The position numbers and the translations under genes are program-made. This document shows positions 1-8,160 of a DNA stretch of 26,098 nucleotides, piece by piece. The notes beneath the pieces were generated by a model. It was not told where the DNA came from, searched no databases, and worked only from the letters and a program-made list of their open reading frames with translations. Each line of letters opens with the position of its first letter. The first letter of the stretch is position 1. This DNA comes from CAYOHR01 sp964512145 (lineage in GTDB: Bacteria > Bacteroidota > Bacteroidia > Flavobacteriales_G > JALEGO01), in assembly GCA_964512145.1 (NCBI GenBank), contig CAZEIM010000038.1:1-26098 (forward strand), given 5' to 3'.

Positions 1-15
1 CTTTTTTTATCCATT

Positions 16-35
16 TTTACACTTTTTAGTGTAAA
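16..35. repeat. Short hairpin, 8-bp stem
   Basis: TTTACACT (16-23) and AGTGTAAA (28-35) form a perfect 8-bp stem around a four-T loop. No gene is visible to its left inside the window, and neither side has the T-run expected right after an intrinsic terminator stem, so its role is unknown. A second small hairpin (CACCC-TCA-GGGTG, 65-77) lies just downstream. Confidence 0.5.
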
Positions 36-106
36 CCTATTTTAGGACAAGACATGCCTTTTTGCACCCTCAGGGTGACATCGAGTAAAACGTGCCTTAA
101 CATATA

Positions 107-199
107 GCTAAAAGAAATTGGATTACGAGTACTCTGTATTTTAAAAAATTCAACATTACATGTTGCTTTTTTAAAATCCAACTCGTAACTTCGTTTAGC
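107..199. repeat. Large nested inverted repeat, attC-like shape
   Basis: Four nested paired blocks are seen: GCTAAAAGAA (107-116) with TTCGTTTAGC (190-199, one mismatch); TTACGAGT (123-130) with ACTCGTAA (181-188); ATTTTAAAAAA (138-148) with TTTTTTAAAAT (167-177); and CAACAT (151-156) with ATGTTG (160-165) around a TAC loop. Together about 35 pairs fold 93 bases into one interrupted hairpin with small asymmetric bulges. That architecture resembles integron attC sites, but the outer boxes do not match the RYYYAAC/GTTRRRY consensus, no integrase is visible and no second copy follows the next gene. It could equally be a small mobile palindrome or a structured RNA. Confidence 0.6.
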
Positions 200-268
200 A
201 CCACATTACCTGCAACCCGTAGCGACATTACTAACTTGGCACTGACTTCAAGAAATAAACTTTAACAA

Positions 269-1639
269 ATGCTATTTAGACAAATAATTTTGACGATTTT
301 TCTTTTGACATTATCTGCTCAACTGAATTTATTTGGGCAGACACTTGACAGAATTTTTTCAACAAGCGAGTTGCAAGCTGACTTCAAAGTTTTAAGAAGT
401 AGATATGAAAGGAAGCTTGCTAACCTCTACCTTTATACATCAAAACAAAGACTAGACAAACTATTTGATAGCTTGTATCTCAACATTAAACCAATGACAG
501 AATTAGAATTTTATAGTTACGTCACTCCTCTTTCTTCTGTTATCAAAGACGGGCATTCAAACTTATTCATAAGCGAACAAGCAACAGAAAAATACAATCA
601 GCATTCAAAGTTTTTCCCATTCAACATTTATTGGACAGACCATAAAATGTTTATCACAAAAAATCTATCTACTGACACTACTATCCAAATCGGCACTGAG
701 ATTTTATCAATTAATGGAGTAAGTTCAAAAGAAGTAATGACCTATTTACTTACCCGACAAGTTAGAGATGGAAACAATGAAAGTTATGCCTTTTGGATAC
801 TCAATAATTATTTCAGAGCGTATTACAGCTTTCATTTTGGACATCCTGACAACTATTCTTTAACTATTAAGAATGCTAATAACCTTGAAAGGAAAGTAAT
901 TGTACCCGCTCTCTTACGGCAAACAATTTCATCAAACGATTCATCAAGATATTTGAAACAAACAGATGATGATACTTATTTTCATATTAACAGCACAACA
1001 AACTCAGCTATCTTCACCATTAAAACTTGGGACAATAAAAAGCTGAAGAAAGAAATTGACTTTGTGTTTTCGCAACTAGAACAAAAAAATATTGACAATT
1101 TGATTTTAGATTTAAGAGACAATCAAGGTGGTGACTTCTCACCCGCAATTTATCTTCTTTCCTATTTGCTAAACCACCCTATTCAATATTTCGCAGAAGT
1201 AAAATCTGTAAAAGGAAATAACGACACTTCTCAAGTATTGAAGAGTAGGAACGATAAAATTTTGAGAACATATCAACCAAAGAAGAATCCATATAAAGGA
1301 AATGTCTTTGTGCTTATAAACGGAGGGTGTTTCTCCAACACAAGTTCCTTTTGCTCACGACTTGAATTATACAAACGAGCAGTTTTCATTGGCGAGGAAA
1401 CGGGCGGAAACAAAGTTGTATTTTGTGGTGTGTTTGGACTTAAAGGCAGGATTGTTTTACCAAACACAAAAATCATTTGCGATAACTCAAATTATAGATT
1501 AACGGTTACTCACATTAATGAAAATACAGGACACGGAGTATTGCCAAACCATTCAGTTACACCAACTATTGATGATATAATACAAAACAAAGATGTAGTT
1601 CTTAACGCTGCTTTTAATTTAATAGAACGTAAACAATGA
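269..1639 (+). CDS. Exported S41-family (C-terminal processing peptidase-like) protease
   Basis: This 456-residue protein starts with a typical signal peptide (residues 1-23, MLFRQIILTIFLLTLSAQLN...) and should act in the periplasm or at the outer membrane. The C-terminal half has S41 features: a strand-loop 'NLILDLRDNQGGD', then 'VFVLINGGCFSNTSSF', where the serine after Phe is the expected nucleophile, then 'FIGEETGGN'. The N-terminal part is the helical region common in Bacteroidota homologues, and a short PDZ-like stretch may lie around residues 120-160. The substrate is unknown. It is a single gene with no operon partner, converging on leuS with only 33 bases between. The preceding 268 bases hold no gene but do contain a big palindrome, so the gene could be an acquired unit. 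The family call is fairly safe, but a true peptidase activity is not proven. Confidence 0.8.
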   Translation: MLFRQIILTIFLLTLSAQLNLFGQTLDRIFSTSELQADFKVLRSRYERKLANLYLYTSKQRLDKLFDSLYLNIKPMTELEFYSYVTPLSSVIKDGHSNLFISEQATEKYNQHSKFFPFNIYWTDHKMFITKNLSTDTTIQIGTEILSINGVSSKEVMTYLLTRQVRDGNNESYAFWILNNYFRAYYSFHFGHPDNYSLTIKNANNLERKVIVPALLRQTISSNDSSRYLKQTDDDTYFHINSTTNSAIFTIKTWDNKKLKKEIDFVFSQLEQKNIDNLILDLRDNQGGDFSPAIYLLSYLLNHPIQYFAEVKSVKGNNDTSQVLKSRNDKILRTYQPKKNPYKGNVFVLINGGCFSNTSSFCSRLELYKRAVFIGEETGGNKVVFCGVFGLKGRIVLPNTKIICDNSNYRLTVTHINENTGHGVLPNHSVTPTIDDIIQNKDVVLNAAFNLIERKQ

Positions 1640-1672
1640 ATAATCACTTCTACAAAATTCTACACGTTACAT

Positions 1673-4465
1673 TTATAAAACTATATTCACAATTTTATTG
1701 GGCACTACAATTACCTTTTTAGGATTTTTTCCTTCTAACCATTTAGTGCATTGCTCATGAGCTAATATAGATTGTTCAATTTCTTGAGATGATAATGAAA
1801 GGGATAAATGTACTTTAAATCGAACTTTTCCGTTGAACGACACCGGATATTCATATTCACTTTCTGTAACATGTTTTTCATTAAACGTTGGCCATGTTGC
1901 TAAAAAAATAGAATCTTTATTACCACACAAATGCCACAACTCTTCACATATATGGGGCGCAAAAGGTGAAAGAATAATTAAAAATTGTTCTAAAACATCC
2001 CGATTACAGCATTTTTGTTCTGTAAATTCATTTACTGCAATCATACACGTGCTAATGGGTGTATTAAATGAATATCGCTCTAAATCTTCGGTAATTTTTT
2101 TAATGGTTTTATGCAGTGTTTTTAGGCTTTCTTTAGTGGGAGAATCTTGACTCACATAAAATATTCCATCGGTATAAAACAGCCTCCATAATTTTTTTAA
2201 AAATCCATATACTCCTGTTATTCCCTTGGTGTCCCAAGGTTTAGATTGCTCTAACGGACCTAAAAACATTTCATAACAACGCAACGTATCGGCACCGTAT
2301 TTATCAATTAATTCATCCGGTGTTTGAACGTTATGTTTTGATTTACTCATTTTTTCAACCTCAAATCCGCAAATATATTTGCCGTTTTCAAGAATAAATT
2401 CGGCATTGGTAAATTCGGGTCTCCATTTTTTAAATGCTTCTATATTTAAAACATCTCCATCTACTATGTTAATATCAACATGCAAAGACGTAGTTTCGTG
2501 CTCATTTTTTAAACCATCCGAAACAAATGTATTGGTCCCTTTTATTCGGTATACAAAATTTGATCTTCCTAATATCATGCCCTGATTAATAAGCTTTTTA
2601 GCCGGTTCATCCAAAGGAATGTATCCTAAATCATACAAAAATTTAGTCCAAAAACGCACATAGAGTAAATGCCCGGTGGCATGCTCAGCTCCTCCTATAT
2701 AAACATCTACTTGTTTCCAATATTCAAAATAATTTTTTGCTGATTTTATATTAAAAGATGTATTTCCCGGGGCCATATATCTTAAAAAATACCAAGAACT
2801 ACCTGCCCAGCCGGGCATGGTTGTTTTTTCAAATTCATATTTTTGTTGATATTTCCAGTTATTGGCTCTTGCTAAAGGAGGTTCACTACTTTCTGTGGGT
2901 AAGTAGGAGTCTATTTCAGGTAATGTTATGGGTAAATCTTGCTCTAAAACCGGATATGGAATATCATTTTTATAATATACCGGAATAGGTTCACCCCAAT
3001 ATCGTTGCCTACCAAACACTGCATCTCGTAGTTTATAATTCACTTTTTTGTTCCCCAATTTATTATTTTGAATATATTCAATAGCTTTTGAAATAGCTTG
3101 TTTAACCGATAAACCATTTAAAAAATCTGATTGAATGAGTGTTCCTGTTTTTTCATCAAATGATGAAGTTGAAAAATCATGTGCTGAATTAGGTTGTATA
3201 ACTTGTTTAACAGGTAGTTGAAAGGTTTTAGCAAAAGCAAAGTCTCGGGAGTCATGAGCCGGAACTGCCATTACAGCCCCTGTTCCATAACCTACCAACA
3301 CATAATCAGATATCCAAACAGGTATTTTTTCTGAAGTAAAAGGGTGCACTACATATGCTCCGGTAAACACCCCGCTAACACTTTTTACATCAGACATACG
3401 TTCGCGCTCACTTCTTTTTTTGGTTTCTTCTATATACTTTTCAACCTGTTTTTTATTTTCATTGGGGGTAATTTTTAATACCAAGTCATGCTCGGGAGCA
3501 AGCGTGATGTATGTTGCTCCAAAAATAGTGTCTGGACGAGTAGTAAATACTTCTATAACACTGAAGCTATTGGCAACTGTAAAAAATATGCTACATCCTT
3601 CTGATTTTCCTATCCAGTTTTTTTGTGCCTCCATTAAACTTTCGCTCCATTGCAGTTTTTCTAAATCTTGAAGCAATCGTTCTGCATATGCTGTAATTCG
3701 TAAACTCCACTGTTTCATGCGTTTTCTCTCAACAGGATGTCCTCCTCGCTCACTTACTCCATCTTTTACCTCATCGTTAGCAAGTACAGTACCTAATGCG
3801 GGACACCAATTTACAAATGCCTCCCCTAAATATGCTAACCTAAAGTGCATTAATATTTCCTGCTTTTTTTGCTCATCGAATTCAGCCCATTCTTGTGACG
3901 TAAAAGACGGGATTGTTTTTTCAATATTTCCGGTTAGTTGAGGGTTAATATCATGTTGAAGCCCCTGTGTTTCAAAAATATGTATTAAATTTTGTATGGA
4001 ATCCGCTTTGTTTAAGGAAGGATTATACCAACTATTGTATAATTGTATAAATATCCATTGTGTCCATTGATAATATTCAGGATCAGAAGTTTTAATTTCT
4101 CTGGTCCAGTCGTACGAAAAACCAATGTTATTTAGTTGTTTTTTATACCGATTTATATTTTGTTCAGTAGTAATTCGGGGATGTTGTCCGGTTTGTATGG
4201 CATATTGCTCAGCAGGTAACCCAAAAGAATCAAAACCCATAGGATGTAAAACGTTAAAACCCTGAAGCATTTTATATCGGGCTAGTATGTCGCTAGCTAT
4301 ATACCCCAAAGGGTGACCCACATGTAATCCTGCCCCGGAAGGATAAGGAAACATATCTAACACATAAAATGGTGGTTTATTTTGGGATTCGTTAACCTGG
4401 TTTATGTTATGATCTGCCCAGTATTTTTGCCATCTTTTTTCAATTTCTGCAGCTGAATACTCCAT
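1673..4465 (-). CDS. leuS: Leucyl-tRNA synthetase
   Basis: This class I synthetase charges tRNA-Leu in the cytoplasm. It has 930 residues from the chosen ATG. The HIGH-type motif is HVGH at residues 48-51, and the KMSKS loop is at 705-709, followed by KHN. The CP1 editing domain shows 'TTRPDTIFGATY' and 'GTGAVMAVPAHDSRDF'. Before KMSKS comes the long leucine-specific insertion typical of Bacteroidota. The reading frame stays open to a TTG at 4480, but that TTG lies inside a good TAnnTTTGC promoter element, so the ATG at 4463-4465 (MEYSAAEIEKRW) is preferred. The gene lies downstream of pyk on the same strand but has its own promoter-like element. Confidence 0.97.
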   Translation of the reverse strand: MEYSAAEIEKRWQKYWADHNINQVNESQNKPPFYVLDMFPYPSGAGLHVGHPLGYIASDILARYKMLQGFNVLHPMGFDSFGLPAEQYAIQTGQHPRITTEQNINRYKKQLNNIGFSYDWTREIKTSDPEYYQWTQWIFIQLYNSWYNPSLNKADSIQNLIHIFETQGLQHDINPQLTGNIEKTIPSFTSQEWAEFDEQKKQEILMHFRLAYLGEAFVNWCPALGTVLANDEVKDGVSERGGHPVERKRMKQWSLRITAYAERLLQDLEKLQWSESLMEAQKNWIGKSEGCSIFFTVANSFSVIEVFTTRPDTIFGATYITLAPEHDLVLKITPNENKKQVEKYIEETKKRSERERMSDVKSVSGVFTGAYVVHPFTSEKIPVWISDYVLVGYGTGAVMAVPAHDSRDFAFAKTFQLPVKQVIQPNSAHDFSTSSFDEKTGTLIQSDFLNGLSVKQAISKAIEYIQNNKLGNKKVNYKLRDAVFGRQRYWGEPIPVYYKNDIPYPVLEQDLPITLPEIDSYLPTESSEPPLARANNWKYQQKYEFEKTTMPGWAGSSWYFLRYMAPGNTSFNIKSAKNYFEYWKQVDVYIGGAEHATGHLLYVRFWTKFLYDLGYIPLDEPAKKLINQGMILGRSNFVYRIKGTNTFVSDGLKNEHETTSLHVDINIVDGDVLNIEAFKKWRPEFTNAEFILENGKYICGFEVEKMSKSKHNVQTPDELIDKYGADTLRCYEMFLGPLEQSKPWDTKGITGVYGFLKKLWRLFYTDGIFYVSQDSPTKESLKTLHKTIKKITEDLERYSFNTPISTCMIAVNEFTEQKCCNRDVLEQFLIILSPFAPHICEELWHLCGNKDSIFLATWPTFNEKHVTESEYEYPVSFNGKVRFKVHLSLSLSSQEIEQSILAHEQCTKWLEGKNPKKVIVVPNKIVNIVL

Positions 4466-4476
4466 GAGTTTTTTTT

Positions 4477-4485
4477 GCAAAAGTA
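4477..4485 (-). promoter_or_regulatory. Bacteroidota -7 promoter element of leuS
   Basis: Read on the minus strand this is TACTTTTGC, a match to the phylum consensus TAnnTTTG with the common trailing C. It ends 11 bases before the ATG at 4465. That leaves a very short leader and rules against the upstream TTG start. No clear -33 TTG was found. Confidence 0.6.
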
Positions 4486-4595
4486 GATAAAGAGAGTAAT
4501 TTAATAAAATTAAGAGGAATAAATTTAATAAATAACTATTCGGTTATACTTAAATATATTAGAAAATAATGTTTTCAGTGAATGTGATAAGTGCT

Positions 4596-6020
4596 TTATT
4601 CAACAAAACTTAATTTCAACATATTGGTTTGTCCTTTATCACTTATGGGCATACTGGCTACATTTACAATTAAGTCGCCATCGTTTACAAATCCTTTTTT
4701 TCTTAAAATAAACTTAATATCTGCAATAGTATGATCGGTACTTACAAATTTATCGTAGTAAATACCATATACACCCCATATTAAGCTTAATGTGTTAAGT
4801 ATTTTAATATTGCTGGTGCAGGCAATAACTACCGATTTTGGTCTAAAACTAGATATTTTAATAGCAGAATAGCCAGAAAAAGTCATGGCAACAATTGCGC
4901 TTGCTTTTACTTGCTTAGCTAAATAACAGGCGTTGGCACAAATAGCATCAGACACCAATCTGTTTTTTTGACTAGTCAAACTATGGTCTAAATGATATAT
5001 TCTTTGATGTTTTTCAGATTCGGTAATAATATCTCGCATGGTCTGAATAACTTTTACAGGATATTTACCAACCGAAGTTTCGCCACTTAACATTACAGCA
5101 TCGGCACCATCAATTACAGCATTTGCCACATCATTTACCTCGGCACGGGTTGGGGTAACATTTTGAATCATGGTCTCCATCATTTGAGTAGCAATAATGA
5201 CAGGCTTAGCAGCTTTTACAGAAAGTTCCACAATTTTTTTCTGAATTAAAGGAACTTCATGAAGTGGGATTTCAACTCCCAAATCGCCCCTAGCTACCAT
5301 AATTCCGTCCGACTCTCTAATAATATCCTCAAGTTCTAATAAAGCCTCTGGTTTTTCAATTTTTGCAATAACCAATGCGCTACTTCCGGCTTCTTGTATT
5401 AAATGTTTTAGTTCAATAACATCTGAAGCAGATCTTACAAAAGACAATGCGATCCATTGCACATTATTTTTTAATAAAAACTCTAGATCTTTTTTATCAT
5501 TTTCTGTTAAACTGGGTAATGAAATTTTGGTCATGGGTAAATTAACCCCTTTGTTTGATGAAAGAATTCCATCATACAAAACCTTACAGGTTACCGTGTC
5601 TTTTTTATTGGTTTCTAATACCTCAAACTGAAGTTTTCCATCGTCAATAAGTACTTTGTCTCCTACAGATACATCATGAGCAAAACGAGTATATTTAATA
5701 GGAACCCGCTCTGAATTTCCAATAAATGTATCGGTACTAAATACAATTTTTTGATGTTGCTTTATTTCTACCGCGTGATTTTCCATTTTGCCAATTCTTA
5801 ATTTAGGACCCCCTAAATCTCCTAATATAGCCACATGTGTTCCTAATTCTTCGTTTACCGAACGTATTTTATCAATTACCTCTTGGTGTTCCTCGTGTTT
5901 GCTATGCGAAAAGTTTAAACGAAATACATTTACCCCTGACAAGATCATTTCTTTTAAGACCTCTTTAGATGAGCAAGCAGGGCCTATAGTAGCTACTATT
6001 TTTGTTCTGTTAAAAATCAT
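4596..6020 (-). CDS. pyk: Pyruvate kinase
   Basis: Catalyses the last step of glycolysis, phosphoenolpyruvate plus ADP to pyruvate plus ATP. The 474 residues match the family length. Visible motifs are 'TKIVATIGPACSS' at the N-terminus, the metal/substrate site 'IAKIEKPEAL', 'MVARGDLGVE', and the signature helix 'IIATQMMETM' followed by 'TPTRAEVNDVANAV'. The C-terminal domain ends in 'ISDKGQTNMLKL', common in Bacteroidota homologues. The start at MIFNRTKIVATIGP puts the first beta-strand at the expected distance. It is monocistronic or loosely followed by leuS after about 130 bases. Confidence 0.97.
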   Translation of the reverse strand: MIFNRTKIVATIGPACSSKEVLKEMILSGVNVFRLNFSHSKHEEHQEVIDKIRSVNEELGTHVAILGDLGGPKLRIGKMENHAVEIKQHQKIVFSTDTFIGNSERVPIKYTRFAHDVSVGDKVLIDDGKLQFEVLETNKKDTVTCKVLYDGILSSNKGVNLPMTKISLPSLTENDKKDLEFLLKNNVQWIALSFVRSASDVIELKHLIQEAGSSALVIAKIEKPEALLELEDIIRESDGIMVARGDLGVEIPLHEVPLIQKKIVELSVKAAKPVIIATQMMETMIQNVTPTRAEVNDVANAVIDGADAVMLSGETSVGKYPVKVIQTMRDIITESEKHQRIYHLDHSLTSQKNRLVSDAICANACYLAKQVKASAIVAMTFSGYSAIKISSFRPKSVVIACTSNIKILNTLSLIWGVYGIYYDKFVSTDHTIADIKFILRKKGFVNDGDLIVNVASMPISDKGQTNMLKLSFVE

Positions 6021-6257
6021 ACAAAATATTTAGGTAAATATACTAATCTATTTACTACATATGGTTTATCTTACCAAAGTTTTATCCATAATTTAATATC
6101 AAAAAATGTATTTGCGCTTAATACGTTTTTTAATTCAATCAAGTTACATCATTTTTTAGGAATGCATATTAGATATATTTTTAAACTACGTTAAAAGAAT
6201 ATATTTTTACATGAACATTTCTAAAATTTTTAGTATATTCAAATATTATAGTTTGTT

Positions 6258-6550
6258 ATGAAGCTAAAAAAATGGCTGTTAGTATTTAGTATTATATTTC
6301 CTTTATCTGTTTTTTCGCAAGAAAAAGGGGTTGGTGAAACAAATCACAACAAAGAGTTAAAGATCTTCAAAAAACAAAACAACGACAAGAAAAAGAAGAA
6401 AAAGAAGCCTTAGAGAAATTAAAAAAACATCAATACGATATACAAACAAAAGAGACCAAAAAAAGAATGAAAAAATCAAAAAAAACTGCCAATAGAAACA
6501 ATTCGGGCAGAAAAAAGGGAATAAAAAACTGGTTTAAACCCAAAAGATAA
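6258..6550 (+). pseudogene. Small exported basic protein, frameshifted
   Basis: A signal peptide (MKLKKWLLVFSIIFPLSVFS, cleavage expected near SQ) opens at 6258, but this frame ends at a TAG at 6411-6413 after 51 residues. A frame displaced by one base (-1) is open from 6338 to the TAA at 6548-6550. It gives 70 residues of coherent Lys/Glu/Gln-rich helix (QEKEEKEALEKLKK...) ending in a very basic tail (GRKKGIKNWFKPKR). The two parts look like one protein of about 97 residues, broken between roughly 6335 and 6370. The cause may be a real one-base loss, an assembly error or, less likely, recoding; no well-phased slippery heptamer is present. It ends 5 bases before the LytTR regulator, so the two are probably co-transcribed. 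Its function is unknown. Confidence 0.6.
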
Positions 6551-6555
6551 TACGT

Positions 6556-7308
6556 ATGATAAAAGCAGTAATTGTAGATGATGAAAGCAAAGCGCGGGAG
6601 AATTTAAAATTTATTATTGAAGACAATTTTCCGAATATTGAAATAGTAAAATTGTGTGGAACCATTCAAGAGGCAGTAGATACCATTGAGTTTGAAAAAC
6701 CCGATTTAGTATTTTTAGATATTATGATGAAAGGAGAAAGTGGGTTTGATTTGTTTGATAAATTATCTAATATAACTTTTGATGTTATTTTTATTACTGC
6801 GTACGATGAATACGCTATGAAAGCCTTAAAACTAAATGCGGTGGATTATTTACTAAAACCTATTGATGTAGAAGATTTATCTAAAGCAATAGAAAAAGTG
6901 AGTAATAAAAAGCAAAAATCGTCTGATAAAGGAAAAGATTTGGCTGATTTATTAAACGTTTTAAAGCCCAACAAAAAAATTAATAAAATTGCTTTACCTA
7001 CTCAAGAGGGCTTGTATTTTGTTTCGGTAGATGATATTATTAGATGTGAATCTGACGAAAATTACACCTTGTTTTACTTAAAAAGTGGGGAAAAAAAGCT
7101 GGTTAGCAAAACCATTAAGTTTTTTGAAGATATGCTCCAAAGCTATAATTTTTTTAGATGTCATAGGTCTAGTTTAGTTAATTTATCGTACATAAAAGAA
7201 TACATTCGGGGAGATGGCGGATACATTATAATGCAAGATGGGTCAGAGGTTATGGTAGCTCGAAGAAAAAAAGAAGAGTTTATGAAATTATTTTCTTCCG
7301 ATCATTAA
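6556..7308 (+). CDS. LytTR-family DNA-binding response regulator
   Basis: A two-domain cytoplasmic regulator of 250 residues. The receiver domain (1-~120) has the acidic pair D8/D9, phosphoacceptor D55 in 'LVFLDIMMKG', T81 and K101 (LLKP), so phosphotransfer chemistry looks intact. A charged linker of about 25 residues leads to a LytTR DNA-binding domain (~145-247), with 'FRCHRSSLVNLSYI' and 'RRKKEEFMKLF' as recognisable parts. In Bacteroidota such regulators usually pair with a 7TM or 2TM histidine kinase, but none is encoded next to it, so its kinase lies elsewhere. It follows a small exported protein gene by 5 bases and precedes nth by 22, suggesting one transcript. Confidence 0.93.
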   Translation: MIKAVIVDDESKARENLKFIIEDNFPNIEIVKLCGTIQEAVDTIEFEKPDLVFLDIMMKGESGFDLFDKLSNITFDVIFITAYDEYAMKALKLNAVDYLLKPIDVEDLSKAIEKVSNKKQKSSDKGKDLADLLNVLKPNKKINKIALPTQEGLYFVSVDDIIRCESDENYTLFYLKSGEKKLVSKTIKFFEDMLQSYNFFRCHRSSLVNLSYIKEYIRGDGGYIIMQDGSEVMVARRKKEEFMKLFSSDH

Positions 7309-7330
7309 ATACAAGCGTTAGGGCTATAAC

Positions 7331-7960
7331 ATGAATAAAAAGCAGAAAGCAGAAATTATTCAGCACGTTTTAGAAAAACTTTATCCCGAAACCCCCATTC
7401 CTTTACATCATAAAGATCCGTTTACCTTGCTAATTGCTGTATTGCTTTCGGCACAATGTACCGATGCTAGAGTAAATTTGATAACTCCCGCTTTATTTGC
7501 TAAAGCCGATAACCCTTTTGAAATGGCTAAACTAAGTGTGCAAGAAATATTAGATATTATAAAGCCCTGCGGATTAGGTCCTGCAAAATCTAAAGCCATC
7601 CATGAGTTATCGAAAATATTAATAAATAAATATCAAGGTAAAGTCCCAAATACTTTTGAAGATTTAGAAGCACTGCCCGGAGTTGGACATAAAACAGCTT
7701 CGGTAGTTATGGCACAAGCTTTTAATATCCCTGCCTTTCCGGTTGATACACATATACACAGATTGTGTACTCGATGGGGGATAACAAACGGCAAAAGTGT
7801 TACGCAAACCGAAAAAGATTGCAAAAAATTATTTCCTAAAGAAAAATGGAACAAGCTCCATTTACAAATTATTTATTACGGTAGGGAGTATTGCCCGGCA
7901 AGAGGTCATGATATTGATACATGTATCATTTGTAAGCAAGTATCCTTAAAACAGCCTTAA
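7331..7960 (+). CDS. nth: Endonuclease III (DNA glycosylase/AP lyase)
   Basis: Removes oxidised pyrimidines and cleaves the abasic site in base excision repair. At 209 residues it is of normal length. The helix-hairpin-helix is LPGVGHK (115-121) with catalytic Lys121, and the catalytic aspartate is D139 in 'PVDTHIHRL'. The C-terminal iron-sulfur loop is unusual. Cysteines are at 188, 198 and 201 only, whereas the classical E. coli arrangement has four (CX6CX2CX5C). The [4Fe-4S] cluster may therefore be missing or differently held. It shares a transcript direction with the upstream response regulator. The 200 bases after it contain no gene. Confidence 0.94.
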   Translation: MNKKQKAEIIQHVLEKLYPETPIPLHHKDPFTLLIAVLLSAQCTDARVNLITPALFAKADNPFEMAKLSVQEILDIIKPCGLGPAKSKAIHELSKILINKYQGKVPNTFEDLEALPGVGHKTASVVMAQAFNIPAFPVDTHIHRLCTRWGITNGKSVTQTEKDCKKLFPKEKWNKLHLQIIYYGREYCPARGHDIDTCIICKQVSLKQP

Positions 7961-8109
7961 ATTAATTAAGAATAATTCATATTTTAAAAACCCATAATGG
8001 TTGGCAATAGATAGTTTATATTCATATTTATCTATTTTTTAATGTTGAAAATCAGTTGTTTATGTTGTTTTCTGCAGATAAAATTAAAAATACCTAGTTT
8101 TTGGTATTG

Positions 8110-8126
8110 TTTAGAATTAGTCTAAA
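8110..8126. promoter_or_regulatory. Inverted repeat upstream of TonB receptor, candidate metal-regulator operator
   Basis: TTTAGA-ATTAG-TCTAAA is a perfect 6-bp inverted repeat with a 5-base spacer, ending 34 bases before the ATG of the receptor. Its TTAG...CTAA half-sites recall DtxR/IdeR-type iron boxes, although the spacing is one base off that consensus, and it is not a Fur box. The identity of the binding protein is inference. Confidence 0.4.
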
Positions 8127-8160
8127 TAGTTTCTTTGTCCTTATATAAAATTATATTCTA

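Noticed and set aside
16..35. Intrinsic terminator
   Set aside because: The stem is AT-rich and has no T-run directly after it on either strand.
107..1672. Integron gene cassette (palindrome plus peptidase gene)
   Set aside because: Cassettes carry the recombination site behind the gene; only 33 bases follow the peptidase gene and they hold no palindrome, and the outer boxes of the upstream palindrome miss the consensus. Kept only as an attC-like shape.
4466..4480. Longer leuS start at TTG 4480
   Set aside because: This TTG is part of the TACTTTTGC promoter element, so it would not be transcribed in full; the ATG at 4465 also matches the usual N-terminus.
6369..6375. AAAAAAC as a programmed -1 frameshift site in the small basic protein gene
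   Set aside because: The heptamer is not in the phase needed for X-XXY-YYZ slippage relative to the first frame, and no following stem-loop or pseudoknot was recognised.
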